The notes under the pieces were generated by a model that was given only the letters and a program-made list of their open reading frames with translations, was not told the origin of the DNA and ran no database searches. Below are positions 1 to 7,204 of a stretch of DNA of 9,619 nucleotides, in pieces; position 1 is the stretch's first letter, and each line of letters begins with the position of its first letter. Source of the DNA: Wenzhouxiangella sp. GTDB taxonomy: Bacteria > Pseudomonadota > Gammaproteobacteria > Xanthomonadales > Wenzhouxiangellaceae. A program made the position numbers and the translations under genes. Location: the NCBI GenBank assembly GCA_007116585.1, contig SKIE01000371.1, positions 1-9,619 of the forward strand, given 5' to 3'.

Positions 1-24
1 AAAAATCAAAAGCCGAGCCTCCGG

Positions 25-2721
25 ATGAATCTACGTTCCAAACTGTTCAAAAAGCCCTGGCAACACAAGGATCCGGCCGTCAGAGCCGATGCCGTGCGCT
101 CCGAGCAGGACGCCGAACTCAGAGACGAGTTGCCGCGCCTCGCCCAGCATGATGCGGACGTGCGCGTGCGCCTTGCTGCGCTGGAGCGCATCAACACCGA
201 GCCTTTCTGGCTTGACGCCCGCCTGCGCGAGACCGAGCCGTCGATTCTTGCGGCCGCCGATCGTCGTATCGGCCGCAGCGTATTGAACGAGGCGCGCGAG
301 GAACTGGACGAAGCGCGGCTGGAATGGTTTGCAAAAATCAGTGATCAGGCACTGGTTCGGCAGGTCGCGCAGCGCAGCCCTTCGGCAGCGCTCAGGCGCG
401 CCGCGCTGGAGCGCATCAGCAGCCAGGGTTTCCTCGGTGATTGTTACATCAGCGAGTCCGACGACGAACTCGCGGCTGAATTGCTGGACCGGCTGGACCA
501 GGTCTCGACCCTGGAACGCGTGATCGACGCCCTTCGCAGCCGCAGCAAGCGCCGCGCCCGGGCGGCTGCGGACCGGCTGGAGCAGATTCGAAGTGACCAC
601 GGCCTGGGCGAGCGCGGCCAGGCGGCGTCGGAGCGCCTGGTCAGCGAGGCGGAGCGGCTGGCGCGCGGGGAATTTCGCGGTGATGCCTCCGACCTCATCC
701 GAGACCTGCGCGAGCGCTGGGACGCCGTGGCAACACATCCGGAAGCGCTGGCGCGTCGCTTCGACGGGGCCATGCGCATCGCCGAAGCGGCCCGCAACCG
801 GCCACCGCCCGAGCCCACGGCAGCCCCTGAAACCGCACCTGCCGAAGAACCCACGGCGCCGGAACCCGATGCTAGTCTCGCTGCGGCAGCCGACCATGTC
901 AGAACCTGCATCCGGGAGGCGCGCAAGACCGACCCGGCCGAACTGCTGGCGATCTGGGATCGCGCCTGGAACGACATCAGGGATGTCAGTCCAGCCGATG
1001 AAGCCCTCAAGCGCGATCTGTTGCCGCTGCTGCGTGAGCTGCAGGCACAGGTCCAGCAGCGCAAGGCCAGGGATTCGAAAGCTGCGTCACCCGAAAGCAG
1101 CGACAGCGATGACGCACCGGAACTCGACCTGGACGCCGGCCTGGATCGGATCGCCGAAACGCTGGAAGCCGGCGATATCGGACAGGCCCATGAACAGATC
1201 CGCAGCCTGCGCAGCCGGTTCGATCGCCTGCCCAAACGCCGTCGCCCTGCTGCTGCCGGCGGCCGGCTGCAGCGCATGGAGGGCCGCCTGAAAGAAATGC
1301 GCAACTGGCAGCACTGGTCGAACAACCAGCTCCGTGACGAACTGATCGCCCAGATCGAGGCGCTGCCGGACGCCGGCCAGCATCCGGACGCCGTCACCGC
1401 CGCGCTGAAAAAAGCAAGGACCGAGTGGAAGCGCCTGGAAGGGTTGGAGATATTGCCCGGAGACAAGCGTCGCTTCGCCGCACCATCGGGCCAGTGGCGC
1501 CGTTTTCAGACCGCCTGCAAGACCGCCTTTGACGCGGCCAAACCTTATTTCGAAAAACGCGAGCAGCTGCATAAGGACAATCTCGAAACACTGCGTGAAT
1601 TCATTACCGCCGGAAAGGCAGCCGCCGACAATCCCGACACCGACGTCAAGGAACTGCTGGGCTTTCAGCGCAAGGCGCGTCAAGCTATCCGGCGCATGGA
1701 TGACCTGCCGCCGAAGGCACGCGGCCGCTCGGCCGCTGGTCTGCGCGAACTGATGGATCAGCTTTCAAAGCGACTGGATGCGGTTTTTGACGCCGCCGAG
1801 TCGACCAAGCGTCGACTGGTGGCAGAAGCGCGCACGCTGGCCCACGAAAAGGACCTGAAAACTGCCATCGACAAGGCCAAGGCCCTGCAAAACCAGTGGC
1901 AGAAGGCCGGCAGCGGACGGCGCAAGGTTGAACAACAACTGTGGCGGGAATTCCGCGAACCCATCGACCCCCTGTTCGACAAACTCAAGGGGGAGCAAAC
2001 CGAGCGCCGCGAGGCCGATCGACAGGCCCAATCCGAGCTGGGGGTATTGTGCGAGCAGGCCGAGGCCCTGGCCAGGCTGCCGGACTCGGAGCTGGAGGCC
2101 GCGCGCGGCAAACTGACCGGTCTGATCGATCAGTGGCTGCAGATGGAACCGCGACCGGCGCGCTTCAACCAGCGCTTCGAAAAAGCCGAACGCAGTTTCG
2201 GGCAAAGACTGGAGCAATACCAGGCCCGACTGCAGAACCGCGAGCGCGAGCGCCTGTGGTCGCTGGCCAGCGCGGTGCAGGCCCTGTGGGCCCGACGCGT
2301 CGCCGGGGAAAGCAGCGATTTGACCGATGCACTGCCAGAACCCGGCACGGACGATCCTATAGCGCAAGCACTGGCAGCCCGGGCAAAGACGATTGCCGCC
2401 GCTGACGCCGACCTCGAATCGCTGGCTCGGGCCGCCGAGGCAGGTCTGGCCGCCGCCCGCCAGGTCACCGTTGAGATGGAATTCCTGTCCGGCCTGGATA
2501 CCCCACCGGACGATCAGCCCCTGCGCATGGACTATCAGGTCCAGCGTCTGGCCCAACGCATGGGCCAGCGCGAACGCCAGCCCGATCTGGCCACCGAGCT
2601 GGCAGAGCTCCAGCAGCGCTGGGCCGAATCCCTGCCGCACCCGCCCGAACAGCACCAGGCACTGGCCCGGCGTTTTGACCGCGCCCGCCAGATCATCGAC
2701 GGCATGATCGGAGGCGCCTGA
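25..2721 (+). CDS. DUF349-repeat protein, function unknown (898 aa)
   Basis: Large, soluble, highly charged helical protein with no signal peptide or membrane segment. Residues about 15-135 look like short HEAT-type helical repeats (DPAVRADAV, DADVRVRLAALERI, SAALRRAALERI). A Pro/Ala/Glu-rich linker follows at about 258-284 and a Ser/Asp-rich linker at about 350-372. From about 440 onward come several DUF349-like units, recognisable by a tryptophan-bearing helix (EWKRLEGL at 467, NQWQKAG at 623, DQWLQMEP near 702) followed by a W/F-R-x-F-type helix (WRRFQTACKTAFD at 491, LWREFREPIDPLFDK at 639, RFNQRFEKA near 713). DUF349 proteins are widespread in proteobacteria but have no settled biochemical role. 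The ATG at 25 is the first start in the window; only 24 nt precede it and they hold no clear Shine-Dalgarno, so an earlier start outside cannot be fully excluded. The frame is open throughout and ends in TGA 9 nt before dnaE, suggesting co-transcription. The family call rests on motif pattern by eye. Confidence 0.8.
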   Translation: MNLRSKLFKKPWQHKDPAVRADAVRSEQDAELRDELPRLAQHDADVRVRLAALERINTEPFWLDARLRETEPSILAAADRRIGRSVLNEAREELDEARLEWFAKISDQALVRQVAQRSPSAALRRAALERISSQGFLGDCYISESDDELAAELLDRLDQVSTLERVIDALRSRSKRRARAAADRLEQIRSDHGLGERGQAASERLVSEAERLARGEFRGDASDLIRDLRERWDAVATHPEALARRFDGAMRIAEAARNRPPPEPTAAPETAPAEEPTAPEPDASLAAAADHVRTCIREARKTDPAELLAIWDRAWNDIRDVSPADEALKRDLLPLLRELQAQVQQRKARDSKAASPESSDSDDAPELDLDAGLDRIAETLEAGDIGQAHEQIRSLRSRFDRLPKRRRPAAAGGRLQRMEGRLKEMRNWQHWSNNQLRDELIAQIEALPDAGQHPDAVTAALKKARTEWKRLEGLEILPGDKRRFAAPSGQWRRFQTACKTAFDAAKPYFEKREQLHKDNLETLREFITAGKAAADNPDTDVKELLGFQRKARQAIRRMDDLPPKARGRSAAGLRELMDQLSKRLDAVFDAAESTKRRLVAEARTLAHEKDLKTAIDKAKALQNQWQKAGSGRRKVEQQLWREFREPIDPLFDKLKGEQTERREADRQAQSELGVLCEQAEALARLPDSELEAARGKLTGLIDQWLQMEPRPARFNQRFEKAERSFGQRLEQYQARLQNRERERLWSLASAVQALWARRVAGESSDLTDALPEPGTDDPIAQALAARAKTIAAADADLESLARAAEAGLAAARQVTVEMEFLSGLDTPPDDQPLRMDYQVQRLAQRMGQRERQPDLATELAELQQRWAESLPHPPEQHQALARRFDRARQIIDGMIGGA
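2710..2714 (+). promoter_or_regulatory. SD-like GGAGG, unusually far from dnaE start
   Basis: GGAGG lies inside the last codons of the DUF349 gene, 16 nt before the dnaE ATG. Usual spacing is roughly 5-10 nt, so this may not act as a normal ribosome binding site. No better SD-like sequence lies between it and the ATG. Reinitiation by ribosomes that have just terminated at the TGA (2719-2721) is a reasonable alternative. Confidence 0.4.
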
Positions 2722-2730
2722 CCAGCTGCA

Positions 2731-5700
2731 ATGAGCGCTCCTTCCGCTGATCCTGACACCGCACCGGCTTTTGTCCACCTGCGCCTGCATACAGAGTATT
2801 CGCTCGAAGACGGCCTGAACCGGATCGGGCCGCTGCTCGACCGCGTCGCCGAGCTGGGCATGCCGGCGGTGGCCATGACTGACTGGCACAATCTGTTTGC
2901 GCTGGTCAAGTTCTATCGCGCCGCCATGGCCCGCGGGATCAAACCGATCGTGGGCGCCGATATCCGCGTCCAGGAAGCCGATCGTCAGACCCAGCCGGGC
3001 GTGGTGACGCTGCTGGTTCAGGACCGGACCGGCTATCTCAACCTGTGCCGGCTATTGTCACGCTCTTTTCTGGAAGGCCGCCAGCGCGGCGGGCAGCCGC
3101 GCGTGCTGGCGCCATGGCTACGGGGCCACAGTGAAGGGCTGATTGTCCTGCTGGGCCGCGGCTCCAGCGTGGGCGAGGCCCTGACCCACGGCCGACCCAA
3201 CCTGGCCGGGCAGCGCTTGCAGGACTGGCTGAGGCTGTTTCCGGACCGCTGCTACCTGGCTCTGGAGCGCCTCGGACGGGACGGCGATGAGGCCATCGAA
3301 AAAGGCCTGCTGGCGCTGGCCGGCCAGCACCAGGTGCCGGTGATTGCCAGCAACGACGTGCGCTTTCTCACCGCCGAAGACTATTTTGCCCACGAGGCAC
3401 GGGTCTGTATTCACCAGGGCCGGCTGCTGGACGATAAACGTCGCTCGCGCGAATACGTCGACCAGCAGTATCTGAAAAGCCCGGCCGAGATGCAGGCGCT
3501 GTTTGCCGACCTGCCGGTGGCGCTGGAAAACGCGGTTCACCTGGCGATGCGCTGCAACCTGGAGTTGACGCTGGGCGAATACGTGCTGCCCGCATTCCCC
3601 GTTCCCGAGGGCCAGACCGAAGATGACTTCGTGCGCCTGAAGTCCGCCGAAGGCCTGGAGCAGCGCCTGCAACGGCACGGGCTGGCGCCCGGTGTCGGCA
3701 ACGATGCGTATCGGGATCGGCTCGAGCGCGAGCTCGGGGTGATCACCTCCATGGGCTTTTCCGGCTACTTCCTGATCGTGGCCGACTTCATCGCCTGGGC
3801 CCGCGCTAACGGCGTCCCGGTCGGCCCCGGCCGCGGCTCCGGGGCCGGCTCAGTTGTTGCGTGGAGCTTAGGGATTACTGACGTCGATCCATTACGTTAC
3901 GAGCTTTTATTCGAGCGCTTTCTGAATCCGGAACGCGTCTCGATGCCGGACTTCGACATCGACTTCTGCGTCGAGGGCCGCGACCGGGTAATCGACTATG
4001 TAGCCCAGACCTACGGGCGTGACCAGGTCGCACAGATCATCACCTACGGCACCATGGCGGCCAAGGCCGTGGTCCGCGACTGTGGACGGGTGCTGGGCTA
4101 CAACTACGGCTTCGTCGACTCCATCGCCAAGCTGATTCCCAACAAGCTGGAGATGACGCTGGAAAAAGCGCTGGACGAAGAGCCCGAACTGCAGCAGCGC
4201 TACGACAACGAGGAAGACACCCGCTCGGTGCTGGATCTGGCCCGCTCGCTGGAGGGCCTGGCCCGAAACGCTGGCAAGCATGCCGGCGGACTGGTGATCG
4301 CGCCCGGCCCGCTGACCGACTTCACGCCGCTCTACACCGAGCCAGACGGCCACTCGGTGCTGACCCAGTTCGACAAGAACGATGTCGAATCAGTCGGTCT
4401 GGTCAAATTCGACTTCCTGGGGTTGCGCAACCTGACCATCATCGACTGGGCGCTCAAGGCGGTCAACGAACGCCGCCAGGCCGAAGACAAGCCGCAACTG
4501 GACTTTGATGATTTGCCGCTGGACGACACACGAGCCTTTGCCCTGCTCCAGGCGGCCCACACCACGGCCGTATTCCAGCTCGAGTCACCGGGCATGAAAG
4601 AGCTGCTGCGCAAGCTCAAGCCCGACAGTTTTGACGATATCGTTGCCGCCGTCGCCCTGTATCGGCCCGGGCCGCTGGACGCCGGCATGGTCGATGAATA
4701 CATCAACCGCAAACACGGCAAGGCACCGGTCAAGTACCCGCACCCCTTGAGCGAGCCGATTCTCAAGCCGACCTACGGTGTGATCCTCTACCAGGAACAG
4801 GTCATGCAGATCGCCCAGGACCTGGCCGGCTATAGCTTGGGGGGCGCCGACCTGCTGCGCCGCGCCATGGGCAAGAAAAAACCCGAAGAAATGGAGCGTC
4901 AGCGGGAAATTTTCGTCAGCGGCGCCGGCGCCAACGGGATCGACAAGGACCAGGCCGATGCCATCTTCAACCTGATGGAGACCTTTGCCCGCTACGGCTT
5001 CAACAAGTCCCACTCAGTGGCCTACGCGCTGGTGGCCTATCACACCGCCTGGCTCAAGGCCCACTACCCGGCCGAGTTCATGGCCGCCGTGCTTTCAGCC
5101 GACCTCGACAAGACGGACAAGATCGCCAACCTGATCGAGGACTGCCGCGCCATGGGGCTGGCCATCCTGCCGCCCGATATCAACCGCTCGGCCTATCGCT
5201 TCCAGGTTGAACAAGGCGCGATCCGGTATGGACTGGGCGCGATCAAGGGTGTGGGTCACGGCGCCATCGACAACCTGGTCGACATCCGCCGGCGCCGAGG
5301 CGCATTCGGCTCGCTGCGCGATCTATGTCGCGAAATTGATCTGGCGCGTCTCAACCGCCGCACGCTGGAGAGCTTGATTCGCGCAGGCGCAACCGATTGC
5401 ATCCACAGCAATCGCGCCGCCCTGATGCAGTCGCTGCCCGATGTGCTGGCCGAGGCCGAGCGCTTCCAGGCCGACCGCGAAGCGGGTCAGGCCAGCCTGT
5501 TCGGCGGTGGTGCGGTGGAGGCAGAGACCGAGACGTTTTCCGCACCCTCACCGGATACCGCCCGCCCGTGGACAAACCTGCAGCGGCTCAAGGCCGAACG
5601 CGAAACCCTGGGCCTGTACCTGTCCGGCCACCCGCTGGATGATTTGCGCGAAGAACTGGCGTCTTTCACCACAACCACGCTGGAGCGCCTGCCCCAGCAG

Positions 5701-6240
5701 TTGGGAGACTCGGGCCGCCAGGGCAACGGACAGCGGCGCCAGCGCGGCATTGAGATGACCCTGGCCGGCATGATCATGGCATTGCGCAAACGACCGGGCA
5801 AAGGCGCGTTTGTTGCCCTGGACGACGGCACGGGCCGGATCGAGGTGGCGGTGTTCGATCGCCTGTTCGGACAGGTTGCCGACCGGCTGGTGGGCGATGC
5901 GGTGCTGGTCGTGGTCGGCAAGGTCGAGGTGGATGATTTTCGCGGTGGTTTCCGTATGGTGGCAGACGAAATCCTCGATATCGACGAGGCCCGCGCCCGC
6001 TTCGCCCAGCGCCTGGAAATCGAGATCCAGAGCTGCCGGGAGCGGGAAGTGGACAGCCACCTGGCGGCGGCCCTGCGCCCGTACCGGTCAGGCCAGACGC
6101 CCGTCATCGTGCGCTACCAGAACGCCAGCGCCAAGGCGCTGATCCAGCTGGGTGAAGAATGGCAAGTCGCGCCATCGGCCGAACTGCTGGCCGCGGTCGA
6201 CGGCGTGGCAGGCATCACCGCGGCGCGCCTTCGCTACTGA
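2731..6240 (+). CDS. dnaE: DNA polymerase III subunit alpha
   Basis: Catalytic subunit of the replicative DNA polymerase, acting in the core (alpha-epsilon-theta) at the fork; 1169 aa, close to the 1160 aa of E. coli DnaE. Domains in order: PHP domain (from residue 14, FVHLRLHTEYSLEDG); palm with nucleotide-binding GRGSGAGS near 367-374; catalytic aspartates D409 and D411 in MPDFDIDFC and D561 in KFDFLG, matching E. coli D401, D403 and D555; fingers with the conserved MGKKKPEEM segment; helix-hairpin-helix region about 833-895 (GAIKGVG); beta-clamp motif QASLF at 920-924, where E. coli has QADMF; SGHPLD at 965; OB-fold about 1007-1085; C-terminal tau-binding region to 1169. The PHP metal site is decayed (R18, and DWHN at 51-54), so proofreading is expected from a separate DnaQ. 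ATG 2731 is the only start between the in-frame TGA at 2719 and the PHP domain. Its only SD-like site (GGAGG, 2710-2714) is 16 nt away, so coupling to the upstream gene is likely. accA does not follow. An odd AT-rich codon patch lies at 3850-3915. Confidence 0.98.
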   Translation: MSAPSADPDTAPAFVHLRLHTEYSLEDGLNRIGPLLDRVAELGMPAVAMTDWHNLFALVKFYRAAMARGIKPIVGADIRVQEADRQTQPGVVTLLVQDRTGYLNLCRLLSRSFLEGRQRGGQPRVLAPWLRGHSEGLIVLLGRGSSVGEALTHGRPNLAGQRLQDWLRLFPDRCYLALERLGRDGDEAIEKGLLALAGQHQVPVIASNDVRFLTAEDYFAHEARVCIHQGRLLDDKRRSREYVDQQYLKSPAEMQALFADLPVALENAVHLAMRCNLELTLGEYVLPAFPVPEGQTEDDFVRLKSAEGLEQRLQRHGLAPGVGNDAYRDRLERELGVITSMGFSGYFLIVADFIAWARANGVPVGPGRGSGAGSVVAWSLGITDVDPLRYELLFERFLNPERVSMPDFDIDFCVEGRDRVIDYVAQTYGRDQVAQIITYGTMAAKAVVRDCGRVLGYNYGFVDSIAKLIPNKLEMTLEKALDEEPELQQRYDNEEDTRSVLDLARSLEGLARNAGKHAGGLVIAPGPLTDFTPLYTEPDGHSVLTQFDKNDVESVGLVKFDFLGLRNLTIIDWALKAVNERRQAEDKPQLDFDDLPLDDTRAFALLQAAHTTAVFQLESPGMKELLRKLKPDSFDDIVAAVALYRPGPLDAGMVDEYINRKHGKAPVKYPHPLSEPILKPTYGVILYQEQVMQIAQDLAGYSLGGADLLRRAMGKKKPEEMERQREIFVSGAGANGIDKDQADAIFNLMETFARYGFNKSHSVAYALVAYHTAWLKAHYPAEFMAAVLSADLDKTDKIANLIEDCRAMGLAILPPDINRSAYRFQVEQGAIRYGLGAIKGVGHGAIDNLVDIRRRRGAFGSLRDLCREIDLARLNRRTLESLIRAGATDCIHSNRAALMQSLPDVLAEAERFQADREAGQASLFGGGAVEAETETFSAPSPDTARPWTNLQRLKAERETLGLYLSGHPLDDLREELASFTTTTLERLPQQLGDSGRQGNGQRRQRGIEMTLAGMIMALRKRPGKGAFVALDDGTGRIEVAVFDRLFGQVADRLVGDAVLVVVGKVEVDDFRGGFRMVADEILDIDEARARFAQRLEIEIQSCREREVDSHLAAALRPYRSGQTPVIVRYQNASAKALIQLGEEWQVAPSAELLAAVDGVAGITAARLRY
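3850..3915 (+). other. AT-rich rare-codon patch inside dnaE
   Basis: Codons 374-395 of dnaE use TTA three times (3868, 3892, 3907) along with TCA, GTT, GTT, ATT, ACT, CCA, CGT and CTT, while the rest of the gene is dominated by CTG, GTC/GTG, ACC and CGC. By hand count 30 of 66 bases are G or C here, against 48 of 60 in the bases just before (3781-3840). The encoded residues (VVAWSLGITDVDPLRYELLF) are what this conserved palm segment should be, so the anomaly is synonymous and not a sequencing error in frame. The cause is unknown; local gene conversion or selection on the nucleic acid itself are both possible. Confidence 0.75.
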
Positions 6241-6251
6241 TTGGTGTCAAG

Positions 6252-6298
6252 AGCGGCAAGTCCTAATTTACCGCGTGGCCCACTAGCAACTTGCCGCT
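6252..6298. terminator. Inverted repeat at convergent gene junction, candidate bidirectional terminator
   Basis: AGCGGCAAGT at 6252-6261 is perfectly complementary to ACTTGCCGCT at 6289-6298, giving a 10-bp stem with a 27-nt loop. It begins 12 nt after the dnaE stop, and its far arm lies within the last codons of the convergent minus-strand gene, whose TAG (6263-6265) is in the loop. A hairpin shared by two converging genes would fit a bidirectional transcript end. Neither strand has a U-run after the stem and the loop is long, so it is not a classic intrinsic terminator. It could instead block 3' exonucleases after Rho-dependent termination. Confidence 0.45.
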
Positions 6299-7204
6299 GC
6301 AGAAACAGGCGTTGAGAAAAGCGACCACCCTGGGCTCGGGCTGGCTGGAAACATCCAGCAGTTCCAGCAGGTTGGTCGGGCCACGCAAGGTGACTCGGGC
6401 CAGGCTGTGAAAATCCTCGTCAGCCATCGCCTCTGTTGGAACCTGTGTCAGCATGAAATGTACTTCGCCGGCCAGAGACGGATGCAGCCGCCCCGGGGAC
6501 TGGTTCAGGCCGGCATGCCACTTCAACTCGCTCAAGGGGCGCTGACGCAGGCCGGACGACTGCTTGACCAGATCTGAATTGCTCAACGCCTGACCCGCGC
6601 TGGCCGGGAACGGGCGAGCAAAGTTAACCGGGTCCAGATCACCGACTTCTCCATCGAAAAACCAGGTACCCGAGCAGGGGTCGATCAGCACCTCCGGCCA
6701 GTCAGGCAGGCGAAGGACGAACGGCACGGCCCAGTGCCCGCAGCGCAGATGATCAGCGAGGGTGAGCGAATCAGGATCGGAATCAGGGACAGCCCCAGGC
6801 GTCTCGATGCTGGCCGGCCGCTCAGGCGTCATCGCCGGCGCAGCAACAGGCTCGGAGGCGGGTGAAGCCGGCGCCGATGCCGTTTCAGTTTCGCCCCGGG
6901 CGAGCCGACCCAGCAAGGCGCGGAAGTCCCGCGAGCGCAGCGGTTTTTTGAGCACCATCGGCGCATTGAAATCCGCCTGCCGGGTCAACACCACCACGGG
7001 GCCAGCATCCGCCGGCCATTGCGACCAGGCCTGCTCGCCTTCGACGCTGTCCACATCGATCACGGTGGCATCGCCACCAGGGCTTTCGGTCAGGCTCCAG
7101 CTGCCAGTCTCGCCACCGGTGACCAGGTCGAGCAGAGACCGCATCACCATGCGATCTTTCGGCGTGACATGCAGCAACGAAAGCGTCAGTGCGACCGGAC
7201 TCAC
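6263..7204 (-). CDS. Unknown protein with receiver-like N-terminal domain (313 aa)
   Basis: I do not recognise a named family. Residues 1-103 read like a degenerate response-regulator receiver: strand LTLSLLHV then a helix; VIDVDS at 48-53 (D50/D52 near the expected phospho-acceptor strand); VVVLTRQ at 70-76 with T74; and MVLKKPL at 83-89, resembling the conserved receiver Lys-Pro, followed by a final helix. The N-terminal acidic pair is missing, so phosphorylation is doubtful. Residues 104-147 are a Pro/Ala/Glu-rich linker. Residues 148-313 form a separate domain with all four cysteines (C155, C177, C300, C302), a WHAGL...SPGRL segment near 229-240 and a C-terminal helical part (FLNACFCSGKLL) that could be a winged helix. 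No signal peptide or membrane span. The GTG at 7204 forms a GTGA overlap with the preceding phosphorylase stop and lacks a clear SD, so coupling is likely. ATG codons at residues 19 or 21 are alternatives but would remove the first strand. Last gene of the minus-strand operon. Confidence 0.8.
   Translation of the reverse strand: MSPVALTLSLLHVTPKDRMVMRSLLDLVTGGETGSWSLTESPGGDATVIDVDSVEGEQAWSQWPADAGPVVVLTRQADFNAPMVLKKPLRSRDFRALLGRLARGETETASAPASPASEPVAAPAMTPERPASIETPGAVPDSDPDSLTLADHLRCGHWAVPFVLRLPDWPEVLIDPCSGTWFFDGEVGDLDPVNFARPFPASAGQALSNSDLVKQSSGLRQRPLSELKWHAGLNQSPGRLHPSLAGEVHFMLTQVPTEAMADEDFHSLARVTLRGPTNLLELLDVSSQPEPRVVAFLNACFCSGKLLVGHAVN

Noticed and set aside
1..24. A-rich left edge as a promoter or the remnant of a minus-strand terminator
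   Set aside because: Only 24 bases are available and they contain neither a convincing hairpin nor paired promoter boxes.
31..2889. Long open frames on the minus strand opposite the DUF349 gene and the dnaE start (31-897, 444-1466, 1765-2889)
   Set aside because: High GC lengthens antisense frames. Their translations are low-complexity or Arg/Ser- or Gly/Leu/Gln-rich with no domain, and the plus-strand frame has clear family motifs.
4876..4881. Run of six A in dnaE as a programmed frameshift site
   Set aside because: It encodes the conserved Lys-Lys of MGKKKPEEM, is not the A AAA AAG heptamer, and the zero frame continues as normal DnaE.
5487..6107. 206-codon minus-strand frame opposite the OB-fold of dnaE
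   Set aside because: Ser/Arg-rich translation typical of a shadow frame; the plus strand is a conserved DnaE domain.
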